Source: JAHDHW01 sp965277415 (GTDB taxonomy: Bacteria; Bacteroidota; Bacteroidia; Chitinophagales; Saprospiraceae). From it: DNA of 64,000 bases. Shown here piece after piece: positions 32,900 through 42,466 of the stretch (its first letter is position 1; every line of letters starts with the position of its first letter). The position numbers were made by a program, and so were the translations under genes. A model generated the notes under the pieces. That model searched no databases. It saw only the letters and a program-made list of their open reading frames with translations, and had not been told where the DNA came from. The stretch covers positions 1 to 64,000 of the forward strand of contig CBDICS010000093.1 of the NCBI GenBank assembly GCA_965277415.1, read 5' to 3'.

Positions 32900-35800
32900 A
32901 TGCCTTTTAAAAAGAATAATCAAAAACAAAGAAAACATTTCGATAAGATTACCATTAGTCTGTCTTCTCCGGATGATATTCTGGAAAGATCGTACGGCGA
33001 AGTCTTAAAACCAGAAACAATCAATTATCGTTCTTATAAACCAGAACGTGATGGTTTATTCTGCGAGCGTATTTTTGGTCCTGTAAAAGATTATGAATGT
33101 TATTGTGGTAAATACAAACGTATTCGATACAAGGGGATCGTTTGTGATCGTTGTGGAGTAGAAGTAACAGAGAAAAAAGTACGTAGAGAACGAATGGGAC
33201 ACATCAAATTAGTTGTTCCCGTTGTACATATCTGGTTCTTCAAATCTTTACCGAATAAAATTGGATACCTTTTAGGATTGTCTTCTAAGAAATTGGAAAC
33301 AATTGTATACTATGAAAGATATGTAGTGATTCAGGCTGGTGTAAAAGAGGCGGAAGGAGTCAATAAGATGGACTTGATGACAGAGGAGGAATATCTAGAA
33401 ATTCTAGAAGCATTGCCTGCGGATAATCAATTATTAGAAGATGATGATCCTAATAAGTTTATTGCTAAAATGGGGGCTGAAGCAGTTCGAGATCTCTTAA
33501 TGAGATTAGAACTGGACCAATTGTCTTATGACTTAAGACATCAGGCCGCTAATGAGACTTCTCAACAACGTAAATCTGAAGCGCTTAAGCGACTTAGAGT
33601 TGTTGAAGCTTTCAGAGATGGCTTATCTAGAATTGAAAACCGTCCAGAATGGGCTGTTATTCAATACCTACCTGTCGTACCACCAGAGTTACGACCATTA
33701 GTACCGCTTGATGGTGGTCGATTTGCAAGTTCGGATTTGAATGATTTATATCGAAGAGTTATTATTCGAAATAATCGTTTAAAAAGACTATTAGAAATTA
33801 AAGCACCAGAAGTAATCCTTCGTAATGAGAAGAGAATGCTTCAGGAAGCGGTAGATTCATTATTTGATAACTCTAGAAAATCTAATGCTGTAAAAGCTGA
33901 AGGTGGACGGGCATTAAAATCTTTAAGTGATATTCTTAAAGGTAAGCAAGGTCGTTTCCGTCAAAACCTTCTTGGAAAAAGGGTAGATTATTCTGGTCGT
34001 TCTGTAATTGTAGTAGGACCTACTTTGAAATTACATGAATGTGGTATTCCTAAAGGAATGGCAGCAGAGTTATTTAAACCTTTTGTAATCAGAAAATTGA
34101 TTGAGAGGGGAATTGTGAAAACAGTGAAATCTGCCAAGAAATTAGTAGATCGTAAAGATTCTGTAATCTGGGAGATTCTTGAAAATATTTTGAAAGGACA
34201 TCCGGTAATGCTAAACCGTGCTCCTACGCTTCACCGTTTATCAATCCAAGCATTCCAACCGACATTGATAGAAGGAAAAGCGATCCAATTACACCCCTTA
34301 GTTTGTGGTGCTTTTAATGCGGATTTTGATGGTGACCAGATGGCTGTGCATGTACCCTTGAGTCATGCAGCAATTTTAGAAGCTCAGGTTTTAATGCTCG
34401 CTTCTCATAATATGTTGAATCCTCAAGATGGATCGCCAATTACACTGCCTTCACAGGATATGGTTCTTGGTTTATATTATTTAACGAAAGAACGTAAGGC
34501 TTCTGCAGATAATGACATTAAAGGAGAAGGCAAGATTTTTTATTCTCCTGAAGAAGCCGTTATAGCTTATAATGAAGGAAAAGCAAGTTTACACGCATCT
34601 GTTACAGTAAGAATTGATGTTAAGGATGAAGAAGGTAATCCTGCACATGAAAGAGTTGAGACAACAGTTGGAAGAATTATCTTCAACCAAGCAGTTCCTG
34701 AGGAAGTTCCATTTGTGAACCAGGTAATGACTAAAAAGAACTTGAAAAAAGTAATCAGTGGAGCTATCGAACGAACTAATTTTGCGATTACATCAACTTT
34801 CTTAGATAATATCAAAGAATTAGGGTTCTTATGGTCTTATAAAGGTGGATTGTCTTTTAACTTGGGAGATTTGATTACGCCTACAGTTAAAGCAAGTACA
34901 CTTGATCAAGCACAAACAGAAGTTGATGAGGTTTGGGATAATTACAATCTTGGTTTGATCACTAATAATGAACGTTATAATCAAATAATTGATAAGTGGA
35001 CTTTTGCGGATAATCGTATTACTGATAATTTGATGAAAGAGTTAGCAGAGCATAAGCAAGGCTTTAACTCTGTTTATATGATGCTTGACAGTGGTGCGCG
35101 TGGATCTAAGCAGCAGATTAAGCAGCTTTGTGGATTACGTGGACTTATGGCAAAACCACGAAAATCAGGAGATACAGGTGGGGCAATTATTGAAAACCCG
35201 ATCCTTTCTAACTTCGTTGATGGTTTATCGGTATTAGAGTACTTTATCTCTACTCACGGTGCTCGTAAAGGTTTGGCAGATACAGCTTTAAAAACTGCGG
35301 ATGCGGGTTATTTGACTCGTCGTCTTGTTGATGTTTCTCAGGATGTAGTTATTAGAGAAGTTGATTGTGATACCTTAAGAGGAATTGATACAACAGCTCT
35401 GAAGGATAATGAAAAAATTATTCAAAACCTTGCAGATAGAATTGAAGGTCGGTTCACTCTACATGATATTGTTCATCCAGTATCAGATGAAGTTATTCTT
35501 CCTTCTGGAGAATATATTACAAGAACAATGGCTGCTTATATTGAAGAAGAGGGCGTTGAAATGGTAACGATTCGTTCAGTATTAACTTGTGAAACTAAAC
35601 GAGGTGTTTGTAATAAATGTTATGGTAAAAACTTAGCTACTGGGCGTAATGCTGAAATGGGTGATGCCGTAGGAATTATAGCTGCTCAGTCTATTGGTGA
35701 GCCGGGTACACAGTTGACACTTCGTACTTTCCACGTTGGGGGTATCGCTTCTGTATCGAAGACAGAGTCAGAATTAAATTCAAAATTCTCAGGTAAAGTA

Positions 35801-37210
35801 GAGTTTGATGGTGTTCGAACAACTTCATCTACTGATGAAGATGGAAAAACAATTAATGTTGTACTTTCTCGAGCTGGAGAAATCAGAATAGTGGATGAGA
35901 ACACAGGTAAAGTATTTGGTTCTAATCATATCCCTTATGGTGCAACTTTGCATGCGAAAGATGGTAGCAAAATAGAAAAAGGAGATGCAATTTGTGAATG
36001 GGATCCGTTTAATGCTGTTATTGTTTCTGAATTTGCAGGTATTACTAAGTTTGAAGATATCCAGGAAGGAACGACCTTCCGAATAGAAAGAGATGATCAA
36101 ACTGGATTTGCTGAAAAAGTAATTACTGAAAGTAAAGCGAAGCGACTAATCCCAACTATTCACATTGTGAATAAGAAAGGAGAAACAATGAAAAGTTATA
36201 ACCTTCCAGTAGGGGCATATATCTCTATAGAAGAAGGCGTATCTGTAAAAGCTGGGCAGAAAATTGTTAAGATTCCTCGTAAACTTGGTAAGATTCAGGA
36301 TATCACCGGTGGTCTTCCAAGAGTAACAGAATTATTCGAAGCACGTAATCCTTCTAACCCTGCAACTACTGCAGAAATTGATGGTGTTATCTCTTTTGGG
36401 AAAATCAAACGTGGTAATCGAGAAGTATTTGTAGAGGATGAGAAGAGTGGACAAAAACGTAAATACCTAGTTGGACTTTCTAAACATGTACTTGTTCAGG
36501 AAGGTGACTTTGTAAGAGCAGGTATGGCTTTATCTGATGGATCAATTGCTCCAAGAGATATTTTAAATATCAAAGGACCAGGTGCTGTTCAATACTATTT
36601 AGTAAATGGTGTTCAGGAAGTATATCGTTCTCAGGGTATTACCATTAATGATAAGCACATCGAGGTAATTGTTCGTCAAATGATGCGTCGAGTACAAATT
36701 GAAGACCCAGGAGATACTCGTTTCTTAGAAGGTGAAGCAGTTGAAAAACACGAATTCTTAGATCAGAATGATTGGATTTATGATAAAAAATTCGTGGAAG
36801 ACGGCGGAGAATCATCAAAATTGAAACCAGGGCAATTAGTTACTTTACGTCAATTAAGAGAAGAGAATTCTTACCTTAAACGTAATGATAAAGCAATTGT
36901 CAAATATAGAGATGCAATTCCTGCGACTTCATTTCCATTACTTCAGGGTATTACTAAATCTTCTCTTGGTGTTTATAGTTGGATTTCAGCTGCATCTTTC
37001 CAAGAGACAACTAAAGTATTGAGTCAAGCAGCTATTTCAGCTAAACGTGACTACTTAGAAGGACTGAAAGAGAATGTTATTGTTGGTAAGAAAATTCCAG
37101 CAGGAACGGGCTTAAGAATTTATGACAAAATAAGAGTCCAAAGTCAGGAATCTTATGAAGCTCAACAAGCACGAAGAGCACATTTCGAAGAGGTTGAAGA
37201 AATGGATTAA
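32900..37210 (+). CDS. rpoC: DNA-directed RNA polymerase subunit beta'
   Basis: A 1436-residue RpoC. I start at the ATG at 32900 (MPFKKNNQKQRKHFDK), as the seven upstream codons begin with TTG and look like leader. The N-terminal zinc site (CYCGKYKRIRYKGIVCDRCG), the clamp, the catalytic NADFDGDQMAVH (metal-binding aspartates) and the second zinc site (CETKRGVCNKCYGKNL) are intact. The trigger loop region LTLRTFHVGGIA is present. A strong terminator follows. Confidence 0.99.
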   Translation: MPFKKNNQKQRKHFDKITISLSSPDDILERSYGEVLKPETINYRSYKPERDGLFCERIFGPVKDYECYCGKYKRIRYKGIVCDRCGVEVTEKKVRRERMGHIKLVVPVVHIWFFKSLPNKIGYLLGLSSKKLETIVYYERYVVIQAGVKEAEGVNKMDLMTEEEYLEILEALPADNQLLEDDDPNKFIAKMGAEAVRDLLMRLELDQLSYDLRHQAANETSQQRKSEALKRLRVVEAFRDGLSRIENRPEWAVIQYLPVVPPELRPLVPLDGGRFASSDLNDLYRRVIIRNNRLKRLLEIKAPEVILRNEKRMLQEAVDSLFDNSRKSNAVKAEGGRALKSLSDILKGKQGRFRQNLLGKRVDYSGRSVIVVGPTLKLHECGIPKGMAAELFKPFVIRKLIERGIVKTVKSAKKLVDRKDSVIWEILENILKGHPVMLNRAPTLHRLSIQAFQPTLIEGKAIQLHPLVCGAFNADFDGDQMAVHVPLSHAAILEAQVLMLASHNMLNPQDGSPITLPSQDMVLGLYYLTKERKASADNDIKGEGKIFYSPEEAVIAYNEGKASLHASVTVRIDVKDEEGNPAHERVETTVGRIIFNQAVPEEVPFVNQVMTKKNLKKVISGAIERTNFAITSTFLDNIKELGFLWSYKGGLSFNLGDLITPTVKASTLDQAQTEVDEVWDNYNLGLITNNERYNQIIDKWTFADNRITDNLMKELAEHKQGFNSVYMMLDSGARGSKQQIKQLCGLRGLMAKPRKSGDTGGAIIENPILSNFVDGLSVLEYFISTHGARKGLADTALKTADAGYLTRRLVDVSQDVVIREVDCDTLRGIDTTALKDNEKIIQNLADRIEGRFTLHDIVHPVSDEVILPSGEYITRTMAAYIEEEGVEMVTIRSVLTCETKRGVCNKCYGKNLATGRNAEMGDAVGIIAAQSIGEPGTQLTLRTFHVGGIASVSKTESELNSKFSGKVEFDGVRTTSSTDEDGKTINVVLSRAGEIRIVDENTGKVFGSNHIPYGATLHAKDGSKIEKGDAICEWDPFNAVIVSEFAGITKFEDIQEGTTFRIERDDQTGFAEKVITESKAKRLIPTIHIVNKKGETMKSYNLPVGAYISIEEGVSVKAGQKIVKIPRKLGKIQDITGGLPRVTELFEARNPSNPATTAEIDGVISFGKIKRGNREVFVEDEKSGQKRKYLVGLSKHVLVQEGDFVRAGMALSDGSIAPRDILNIKGPGAVQYYLVNGVQEVYRSQGITINDKHIEVIVRQMMRRVQIEDPGDTRFLEGEAVEKHEFLDQNDWIYDKKFVEDGGESSKLKPGQLVTLRQLREENSYLKRNDKAIVKYRDAIPATSFPLLQGITKSSLGVYSWISAASFQETTKVLSQAAISAKRDYLEGLKENVIVGKKIPAGTGLRIYDKIRVQSQESYEAQQARRAHFEEVEEMD

Positions 37211-37236
37211 TAATATAATCTATTTTCCAAAATAAT

Positions 37237-37269
37237 AAAAGGGGATACTCATCTGAGTGTCCCCTTTTT
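37237..37269 (+). terminator. Rho-independent terminator after rpoC
   Basis: AAAAGGGGATACTCA pairs with TGAGTGTCCCCTTTT (one A-G mismatch) and ends in a T run at 37265-37269. It lies 26 nt after the rpoC stop and closes the large operon. Confidence 0.9.
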
Positions 37270-37480
37270 CGATCTTATACCTTTTAGATTGTAATATTAA
37301 TTGATTAGGCCAAATGCTATATATCAATAAGTCTTAAGAAAGATTCAATAATAAAACCTTACCCGCAGGATAATTCTGGCATAAATTCTGCATAAACTTA
37401 ACCTGTTATCTCCGATTAGGTTCTCCCTATTTTAAGTTCGTTTAAGAGCATGTTTAAATTTCAAATTAGAACAAATAAGT

Positions 37481-37603
37481 GACGGGAGAAAATTAATGCT
37501 AAGCTATTTTGACATTCTGAAATTTCATAAACGATTGACTAAAAGGAGATTGTGTTGAATGTTTTGGGATGTCTTAAAAAAATAGCTTAGCATTAATTCC
37601 GTC
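37481..37603. mobile_element. 123-bp MITE-like element with long terminal inverted repeats
   Basis: Outer ends GACGG (37481-37485) and CCGTC (37599-37603), then perfect 20-bp arms AATTAATGCTAAGCTATTTT (37491-37510) and its inverse at 37579-37598, and further partial pairing inside (GACATTCTGAAAT with the inverse of the GTTTTGGGATGTC region). It has no coding capacity. One end recurs at 23130-23151. The surrounding gap (37270-37742) has nothing else recognisable. Confidence 0.55.
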
Positions 37604-37742
37604 TAATAACTTAAAATAAGTATTCATTTTTATCTTCAGAGGTTCTAATTTCTATTCCACTCTTCATTAATTTTTATAGAATTATTTAGATACTGTTTAT
37701 CAGAATTTGATAAGTAGCAATGGTAATATTAAATTAAATAAG

Positions 37743-39563
37743 ATGATTGGAAAGAATTCTTTTTATAAATTAATTGGTAGCGTTTTAAAAGGTATACTAA
37801 TTATTGCCTTATATTTTATTTTTGGAATTACAGCGCAAGCTCAATCTCATACATTTTCAACCTATTCAGTGGGAACAGTAACGAGTGGTACCTCAGGTGT
37901 ATCAACTTCACTAAGTACTTCTGGCCTGACCGAAGATTATTTGTTTTATATAGTTACGGCAGATTATGTTGGAAGTGGCGCTAGCCCAGCTTTTTCAAAT
38001 ACAATGAATTTGGAATTAAGTAATGGAAGCTCAACCATGCACAAATCTATTTCACATGCAAATACAGGCGCATTAAATAATTCCAATAGTACGACACTTA
38101 CCTGGACAGGGATAATGAGCCACAAATATATAGGAGGAGGCAATTTAACTGCGCGATTTTATGATGATTATAATACTAGCGGACCTTATACTTCAAGTGT
38201 AACTAATATTGTTATTACTATTTATGAAGCTACTACACCTCATGTATTTTCAACCTATTCAGCGGGAACAGTAACGAGTGGTACCTCAGGTGTATCAACT
38301 TCACTAAATACTTCTGGCCTTACCCAAGATTATTTGTTTTATGTAGTTACGGCAGATTATGTTGGAAGTGGCGCTAGTCCAGCTTTTTCAAATACAATGA
38401 ATTTGGAATTAAGTAATGGAAGTTCAACGATGCACAAATCTATTTCACATGCAAATACAGGCGGATTGAATAATTCCAATAGTACGACACTCACCTGGAC
38501 AGGGATAATGAGTCACAAATATACAGGAGGAGGCAATCTAACTGCGCGATTTTATGATGATTATAATACTAGTGGACCTTATACTTCAAGTGTGACGAAT
38601 ATTGTTGTAACTATCTATAAAGCTACTACACCTAATGCCTTTTCAACCTATTCAGCTGGAACGGTGACGAGTGGTACAACAGGTGTATCAACATCATTAA
38701 GTACTTCTGGTCTTACTGAAGATTATTTATTTTATGTGGTGTCGGCAGACTATGTCGGAAGTGGAGGGAGTCCGGCTTTTTCAAATACAATGAATTTGGA
38801 ATTGAGTAATGGAGGTTCAACGATTTATAAACCAATTTCACATGCAAATACAGGCACATTGAATAATTCTAATAGTACAACCCTTACCTGGACAGGGGTA
38901 TTGAATCAAACATACACAGGGGGAGGCAATTTAACTGCGCGGTTTTATGATGATTATAATACTAGTGGACCTTATACTTCAAGTGTAACGAATGTCGTAG
39001 TTAGAATCTACGAAGTTTCAGAAACTACACTTCCTGTTGATTTGGTATCATTTGAGGCACAATTCAATGCTTATAAAGAGCAGGTAGAATTAAACTGGAC
39101 AACAGCAAGCGAATATAATAATGCATATTATTCAATAGAACGAAGTGAGGATGGACTGATTTGGGAAGAAATAAATGTAATCTCGGGAAATGGAATTTCT
39201 CAAAACTTGAACCAGTATAATGCAATAGATAATGATCCATTTGAAGGAGTCAATTACTACAAATTAAAACAAACAGATTATGATGGAAGTTTTACTTATA
39301 GTAATATCCAGACCATAAATAACACAGCATTCGAGGAATCAGTGATTTATCCAAATCCAACCGAAGGTGTACTAAACATAAAATTTAATGGCGTAAATAA
39401 AGAAAAGAACCATAACATTATATTAATTGACAATCTTGGAAAGGCAATACTAAATTTAACTTCTAATGGAGAATCAGTAGACTTAAGTTTATTAGACTAT
39501 GCTCCTGGGATTTACTTTCTAATATTGGATTCCGGGGAAACTTTTAAGGTAAGGAAAAAATAA
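37743..39563 (+). CDS. T9SS-sorted secreted protein with three 131-residue tandem repeats
   Basis: A 606-residue protein from the ATG at 37743 (the open frame extends 12 codons upstream with a TTG). Signal peptide in the first ~35 residues (ILIIALYFIFGITAQAQ). Three tandem repeats of 131 residues follow, each starting FSTYS.GTVTSGT.GVSTSL and containing NTMNLELSNG, TLTWTG and GNLTARFYDDYNTSGPYTSS; they look like beta-sandwich units. Then a common Bacteroidota linker domain (LPVDLVSFEAQFN ... ELNWTTASEYNNAYY) and the T9SS sorting domain (YPNPTEGVLNIKFN ... GIYFLILDSGETFKVRKK). Function unknown, surface-exposed. Confidence 0.85.
   Translation: MIGKNSFYKLIGSVLKGILIIALYFIFGITAQAQSHTFSTYSVGTVTSGTSGVSTSLSTSGLTEDYLFYIVTADYVGSGASPAFSNTMNLELSNGSSTMHKSISHANTGALNNSNSTTLTWTGIMSHKYIGGGNLTARFYDDYNTSGPYTSSVTNIVITIYEATTPHVFSTYSAGTVTSGTSGVSTSLNTSGLTQDYLFYVVTADYVGSGASPAFSNTMNLELSNGSSTMHKSISHANTGGLNNSNSTTLTWTGIMSHKYTGGGNLTARFYDDYNTSGPYTSSVTNIVVTIYKATTPNAFSTYSAGTVTSGTTGVSTSLSTSGLTEDYLFYVVSADYVGSGGSPAFSNTMNLELSNGGSTIYKPISHANTGTLNNSNSTTLTWTGVLNQTYTGGGNLTARFYDDYNTSGPYTSSVTNVVVRIYEVSETTLPVDLVSFEAQFNAYKEQVELNWTTASEYNNAYYSIERSEDGLIWEEINVISGNGISQNLNQYNAIDNDPFEGVNYYKLKQTDYDGSFTYSNIQTINNTAFEESVIYPNPTEGVLNIKFNGVNKEKNHNIILIDNLGKAILNLTSNGESVDLSLLDYAPGIYFLILDSGETFKVRKK
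37848..39026 (+). repeat. Three tandem 393-bp coding repeats
   Basis: Units start at 37848, 38241 and 38634, each exactly 393 bp. Units 1 and 2 differ by only a few percent over their whole length; unit 3 is more divergent. The similarity includes synonymous positions, so units 1 and 2 arose by recent duplication or conversion. Confidence 0.9.
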
Positions 39564-39571
39564 AAATTAGG

Positions 39572-39604
39572 GATAGGGTATTAATAAGTGTCCAGATTAG
39601 ACGA
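39572..39604. repeat. 33-nt dispersed repeat (copy 2)
   Basis: It contains TTAATAAGTGTCCAG (39581-39595) as at 12402-12416, and begins 9 nt after the stop codon of the T9SS gene. Confidence 0.55.
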
Positions 39605-39632
39605 AGTATAATGCAAGGAGAACAAGTTCATC

Positions 39633-40790
39633 TTAATTCATAGATCTAAGAAATGAAACGACAAATGCTACGACTGTTGCTGTCATTCCAATCATGAAGA
39701 TTAAATAGCAAGTTCTCAGCATACTATATTTTTTTCCAAGTGCTTTTCCTAAAAAATATAGGTCATTGACTATAGATTTTTCAAGAATTGTTTCACTCTT
39801 TACAACAATATTTACAGCATTTCGATATTGATCTAGTGTCATTTCATAAAAATTCCCAAAGAAGAATATATTACTATTCCCTTTTTGTAGGCTTTCCATA
39901 TTGATGTTTCCTATCATTTTTATAGGACGAGTTGCCAAGGTCGCAAAAATAACAGACAGTATACAAGTCAATAATAATATACCTGAAGGAAGGAGTAAAT
40001 ATCTATTCCCTTGAATATTAGCTGCTAATAAAGGCATTGCAATGGTAATAATCAAAGCATTAATACTCAGCATCATGTTCGCTTTATTATCTGCGATACC
40101 TGTCAGGTCAATATGATTTCTTAGAGAAGTTTTAAACATCATTTGGGTCGTCTTGCTTCCCTCAATTGGTGTTTTTTCTCTGGCTTCTTTTTCTTTAGCT
40201 AACTTAATGAGCGCTTTCATTCTTTTTAAATTCTTCTTCTTACCATCTTTCCACATTTCTTTAGCTTCCGGTGTGAAAAATTTGTGTTCATTAAAAAAGA
40301 TGAGATTATTTTGAAGCCATTCAGTATCTGAAAAACTATTGCCACAAATCACTTCCCATTCATGCCGCAATTTATAACTTAGGTCAACACAGGCTTCCAT
40401 CCCTAAATTACTAAGATCAGCATCTTTTATAATCTTCTGAAGCTTGGTTTTAGGCAAATAACTTGTTCGAGTGGCGTCAATACACTCAATAACTTTTTTT
40501 ATTTTATGCTCAGGATAATCTTGTTTTTCTAAAAAACTACGAGCAATTCTACAACTACCATCTTCATGACCTTGATAAAGTTCTGTATAACCTGTATCAT
40601 GAAACCAAGCGGCTAGGTTAAGTACCTCTAAATCATCTACAGATAGATTTTGTTGTGTCCCAATAAGAGTAGAAAAATGGACAACAGATTCTGTATGGGC
40701 TAGATTATGGAAAAGAAAATCTGCTGACAACTTTTCTTTGAATAGTTGTTTAATAAATAATGCAGACTTTTGTATAATTTGGTTTTGCAT
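39633..40790 (-). CDS. HD-domain phosphohydrolase fused to a PycTM-like membrane module
   Basis: A 385-residue protein. The N-terminal HD domain (about 20-180) has the metal ligands in order: His32 (HNLAHTESV), His64-Asp65 (AAWFHDTGY) and Asp123/125 (IKDADLSNLG). Residues ~220-385 resemble the Pycsar effector PycTM (DUF5706): NHIDLTGIADNKANMMLSIN leading into TM helices at about 240-258 and 264-286, a loop with FGNFYEM, and a last TM at about 358-382. HD proteins cleave (cyclic) nucleotides or phosphate esters; PycTM disrupts membranes in response to cyclic pyrimidines. No cyclase gene is adjacent. The ligand is unknown. Confidence 0.75.
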   Translation of the reverse strand: MQNQIIQKSALFIKQLFKEKLSADFLFHNLAHTESVVHFSTLIGTQQNLSVDDLEVLNLAAWFHDTGYTELYQGHEDGSCRIARSFLEKQDYPEHKIKKVIECIDATRTSYLPKTKLQKIIKDADLSNLGMEACVDLSYKLRHEWEVICGNSFSDTEWLQNNLIFFNEHKFFTPEAKEMWKDGKKKNLKRMKALIKLAKEKEAREKTPIEGSKTTQMMFKTSLRNHIDLTGIADNKANMMLSINALIITIAMPLLAANIQGNRYLLLPSGILLLTCILSVIFATLATRPIKMIGNINMESLQKGNSNIFFFGNFYEMTLDQYRNAVNIVVKSETILEKSIVNDLYFLGKALGKKYSMLRTCYLIFMIGMTATVVAFVVSFLRSMN

Positions 40791-41075
40791 ATATGCCCCA
40801 ATATAATGACCATTTGCAAGTTAGCGGAATAGCATTAAATAAACAAAATAAAGAGAGGAAAGGTGAAAGTCTTCTTTATTAAAATAAAAATGTGACATCA
40901 AATATCCTATAAATATTGGAAATATCCTTTTAGACAAACAAATGATTTTCATTATTCTCAATTAGTAAAAAAAAAGATGGTTAAAAACTTGAGAAAGCGA
41001 ATTATTATTATCATATTAGCAGTCCCATCGAACTATTGAGAGAGTTTATTATTAAAACAAAATTTATTGGGAATT

Positions 41076-41168
41076 ATGCTAATTGTTTATATCGCAACTG
41101 GTGCGCTCCTATTAGGAGGAACGCTTATCGTTGGATCTAACTTACTCGCTCAAAGAGGACGAAAATAA
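41076..41168 (+). CDS. Possible 30-residue membrane peptide
   Basis: An ATG frame of 30 codons in the gap between two minus-strand genes encodes MLIVYIATGALLLGGTLIVG plus a polar tail ending in RGRK: one transmembrane helix with a positively charged end. Small size makes chance likely. No homologue is known to me. Confidence 0.3.
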   Translation: MLIVYIATGALLLGGTLIVGSNLLAQRGRK

Positions 41169-41197
41169 TAATTGGAGTATTTTTTTAAAATCAATTA

Positions 41198-42418
41198 TTA
41201 CCCCTTACCCCACGCCTCGTTATTGTATTTTAGATTCTTATTTTTCAAACATTTTATCCCCATTCGTAACCCATCGACTGTCATTGGAAACATACGATTT
41301 TCAGTGTATTCTCTGAGAACACTGGTTGACTCGTAATATGACCAACTGTATTCGGGGTTAGGATTAATCCATATCATATTAGAAAAGTGTGCCTTCATTC
41401 TACGAAGCCAGACAATGCCTGCTTCATCGTTGTAATGTTCGACACTGCCACCTTTATAAAATATTTCGTAAGGTGACATTGCTGCATCTCCTACAAAGAT
41501 GAGTTTGTAGTCTTGATTGTATTTATGAATTAATTCAAGGGAGGGAATCCTTTGTTGAAATCGGCGATTATTATCCTTCCAGACTGATTCGTATAAACAG
41601 TTGTGAAAATAATAATATTCCAAATGTTTAAATTCATGTTTGGCAGCTGAAAAAAGTTGGGCACACAATTCTATATGATCATCCATTGAGCCACCAATGT
41701 CCATGAGTAGCAGGACTTTTACCCGGTTTTGTTTAGAAGGTACTAAAGAAATATCTAACATGCCTGCATTCTTGGATGTCTTATTAATCGTATCATCCAA
41801 ATCGAGTTCTGTTGCTAAACCTTCTCTAGTCAAATGTCGGAGACGCTTGAGTAATAATTTCATATTCCGGGTATTTAATTCTACATCTCCATCGAGGTTT
41901 TTAAATTCCCGTTTTTGCCAAACTTTGATTGCTGAGCGATTCCCTGCTGAATTTGGCCCCATTCGAAATCCTTCAGGATGATACCCTCCAGATCCAAAAG
42001 GAGAAGTTCCTCCGCTGCCAATCCATTTACTTCCCCCTTTATGTTTTTCTTTTTGTTCTTCCATTAACTCCCTGAACCGTTCCATGAGCGCATCAAGTCC
42101 ACCTAGTTTTTTGATTTTTTCTTTTTCCTCATCACTTAAGTACTTAGAAAGCATATTTTCAAGCCAATCCTTAGGAATCTTCATATCCAATAAATCATCA
42201 CTAATCATTTCAATTCCTTTGAAATGTGCACCAAAGACTTTATCAAAGCGATCTAGTTGCGCTTCCTTTTTAACCATTATTGTTTTACATAAAGCATAAA
42301 AGGCTTCAATATCGTAATCAATAACTTCTTCTTTTAATGCCTGAAGTAAATTAAGGTACTCATGCAAACTTACAGGTATGCCATGTTCTCTTAAGCTATG
42401 GAAGAATGTTAAAAACAA
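41198..42418 (-). CDS. VWA domain-containing CoxE-like protein
   Basis: A 406-residue protein of the CoxE/YehP-like VWA family. The C-terminal VWA domain (about 225-400) has the MIDAS motif DIGGS (LLLMDIGGSMDDH), YYYFHNCLYESVWKD and IFVGDAAMSPYEI. The N-terminal half is helical and charged, and a glycine-rich segment precedes the domain. Such proteins often pair with a MoxR-type AAA ATPase in metal-centre or complex maturation; none is seen nearby. The frame has no ATG before codon 48, and the start I use is a TTG at 42416-42418. Confidence 0.85.
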   Translation of the reverse strand: MFLTFFHSLREHGIPVSLHEYLNLLQALKEEVIDYDIEAFYALCKTIMVKKEAQLDRFDKVFGAHFKGIEMISDDLLDMKIPKDWLENMLSKYLSDEEKEKIKKLGGLDALMERFRELMEEQKEKHKGGSKWIGSGGTSPFGSGGYHPEGFRMGPNSAGNRSAIKVWQKREFKNLDGDVELNTRNMKLLLKRLRHLTREGLATELDLDDTINKTSKNAGMLDISLVPSKQNRVKVLLLMDIGGSMDDHIELCAQLFSAAKHEFKHLEYYYFHNCLYESVWKDNNRRFQQRIPSLELIHKYNQDYKLIFVGDAAMSPYEIFYKGGSVEHYNDEAGIVWLRRMKAHFSNMIWINPNPEYSWSYYESTSVLREYTENRMFPMTVDGLRMGIKCLKNKNLKYNNEAWGKG

Positions 42419-42466
42419 ATGAGTGATTTTAAATAATTAATTAAATATTGAACAATTTACTATCTT

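Noticed and set aside
39633..40790. Complete Pycsar defence operon
   Set aside because: No nucleotide cyclase gene lies on either side; only an effector-like module is present.
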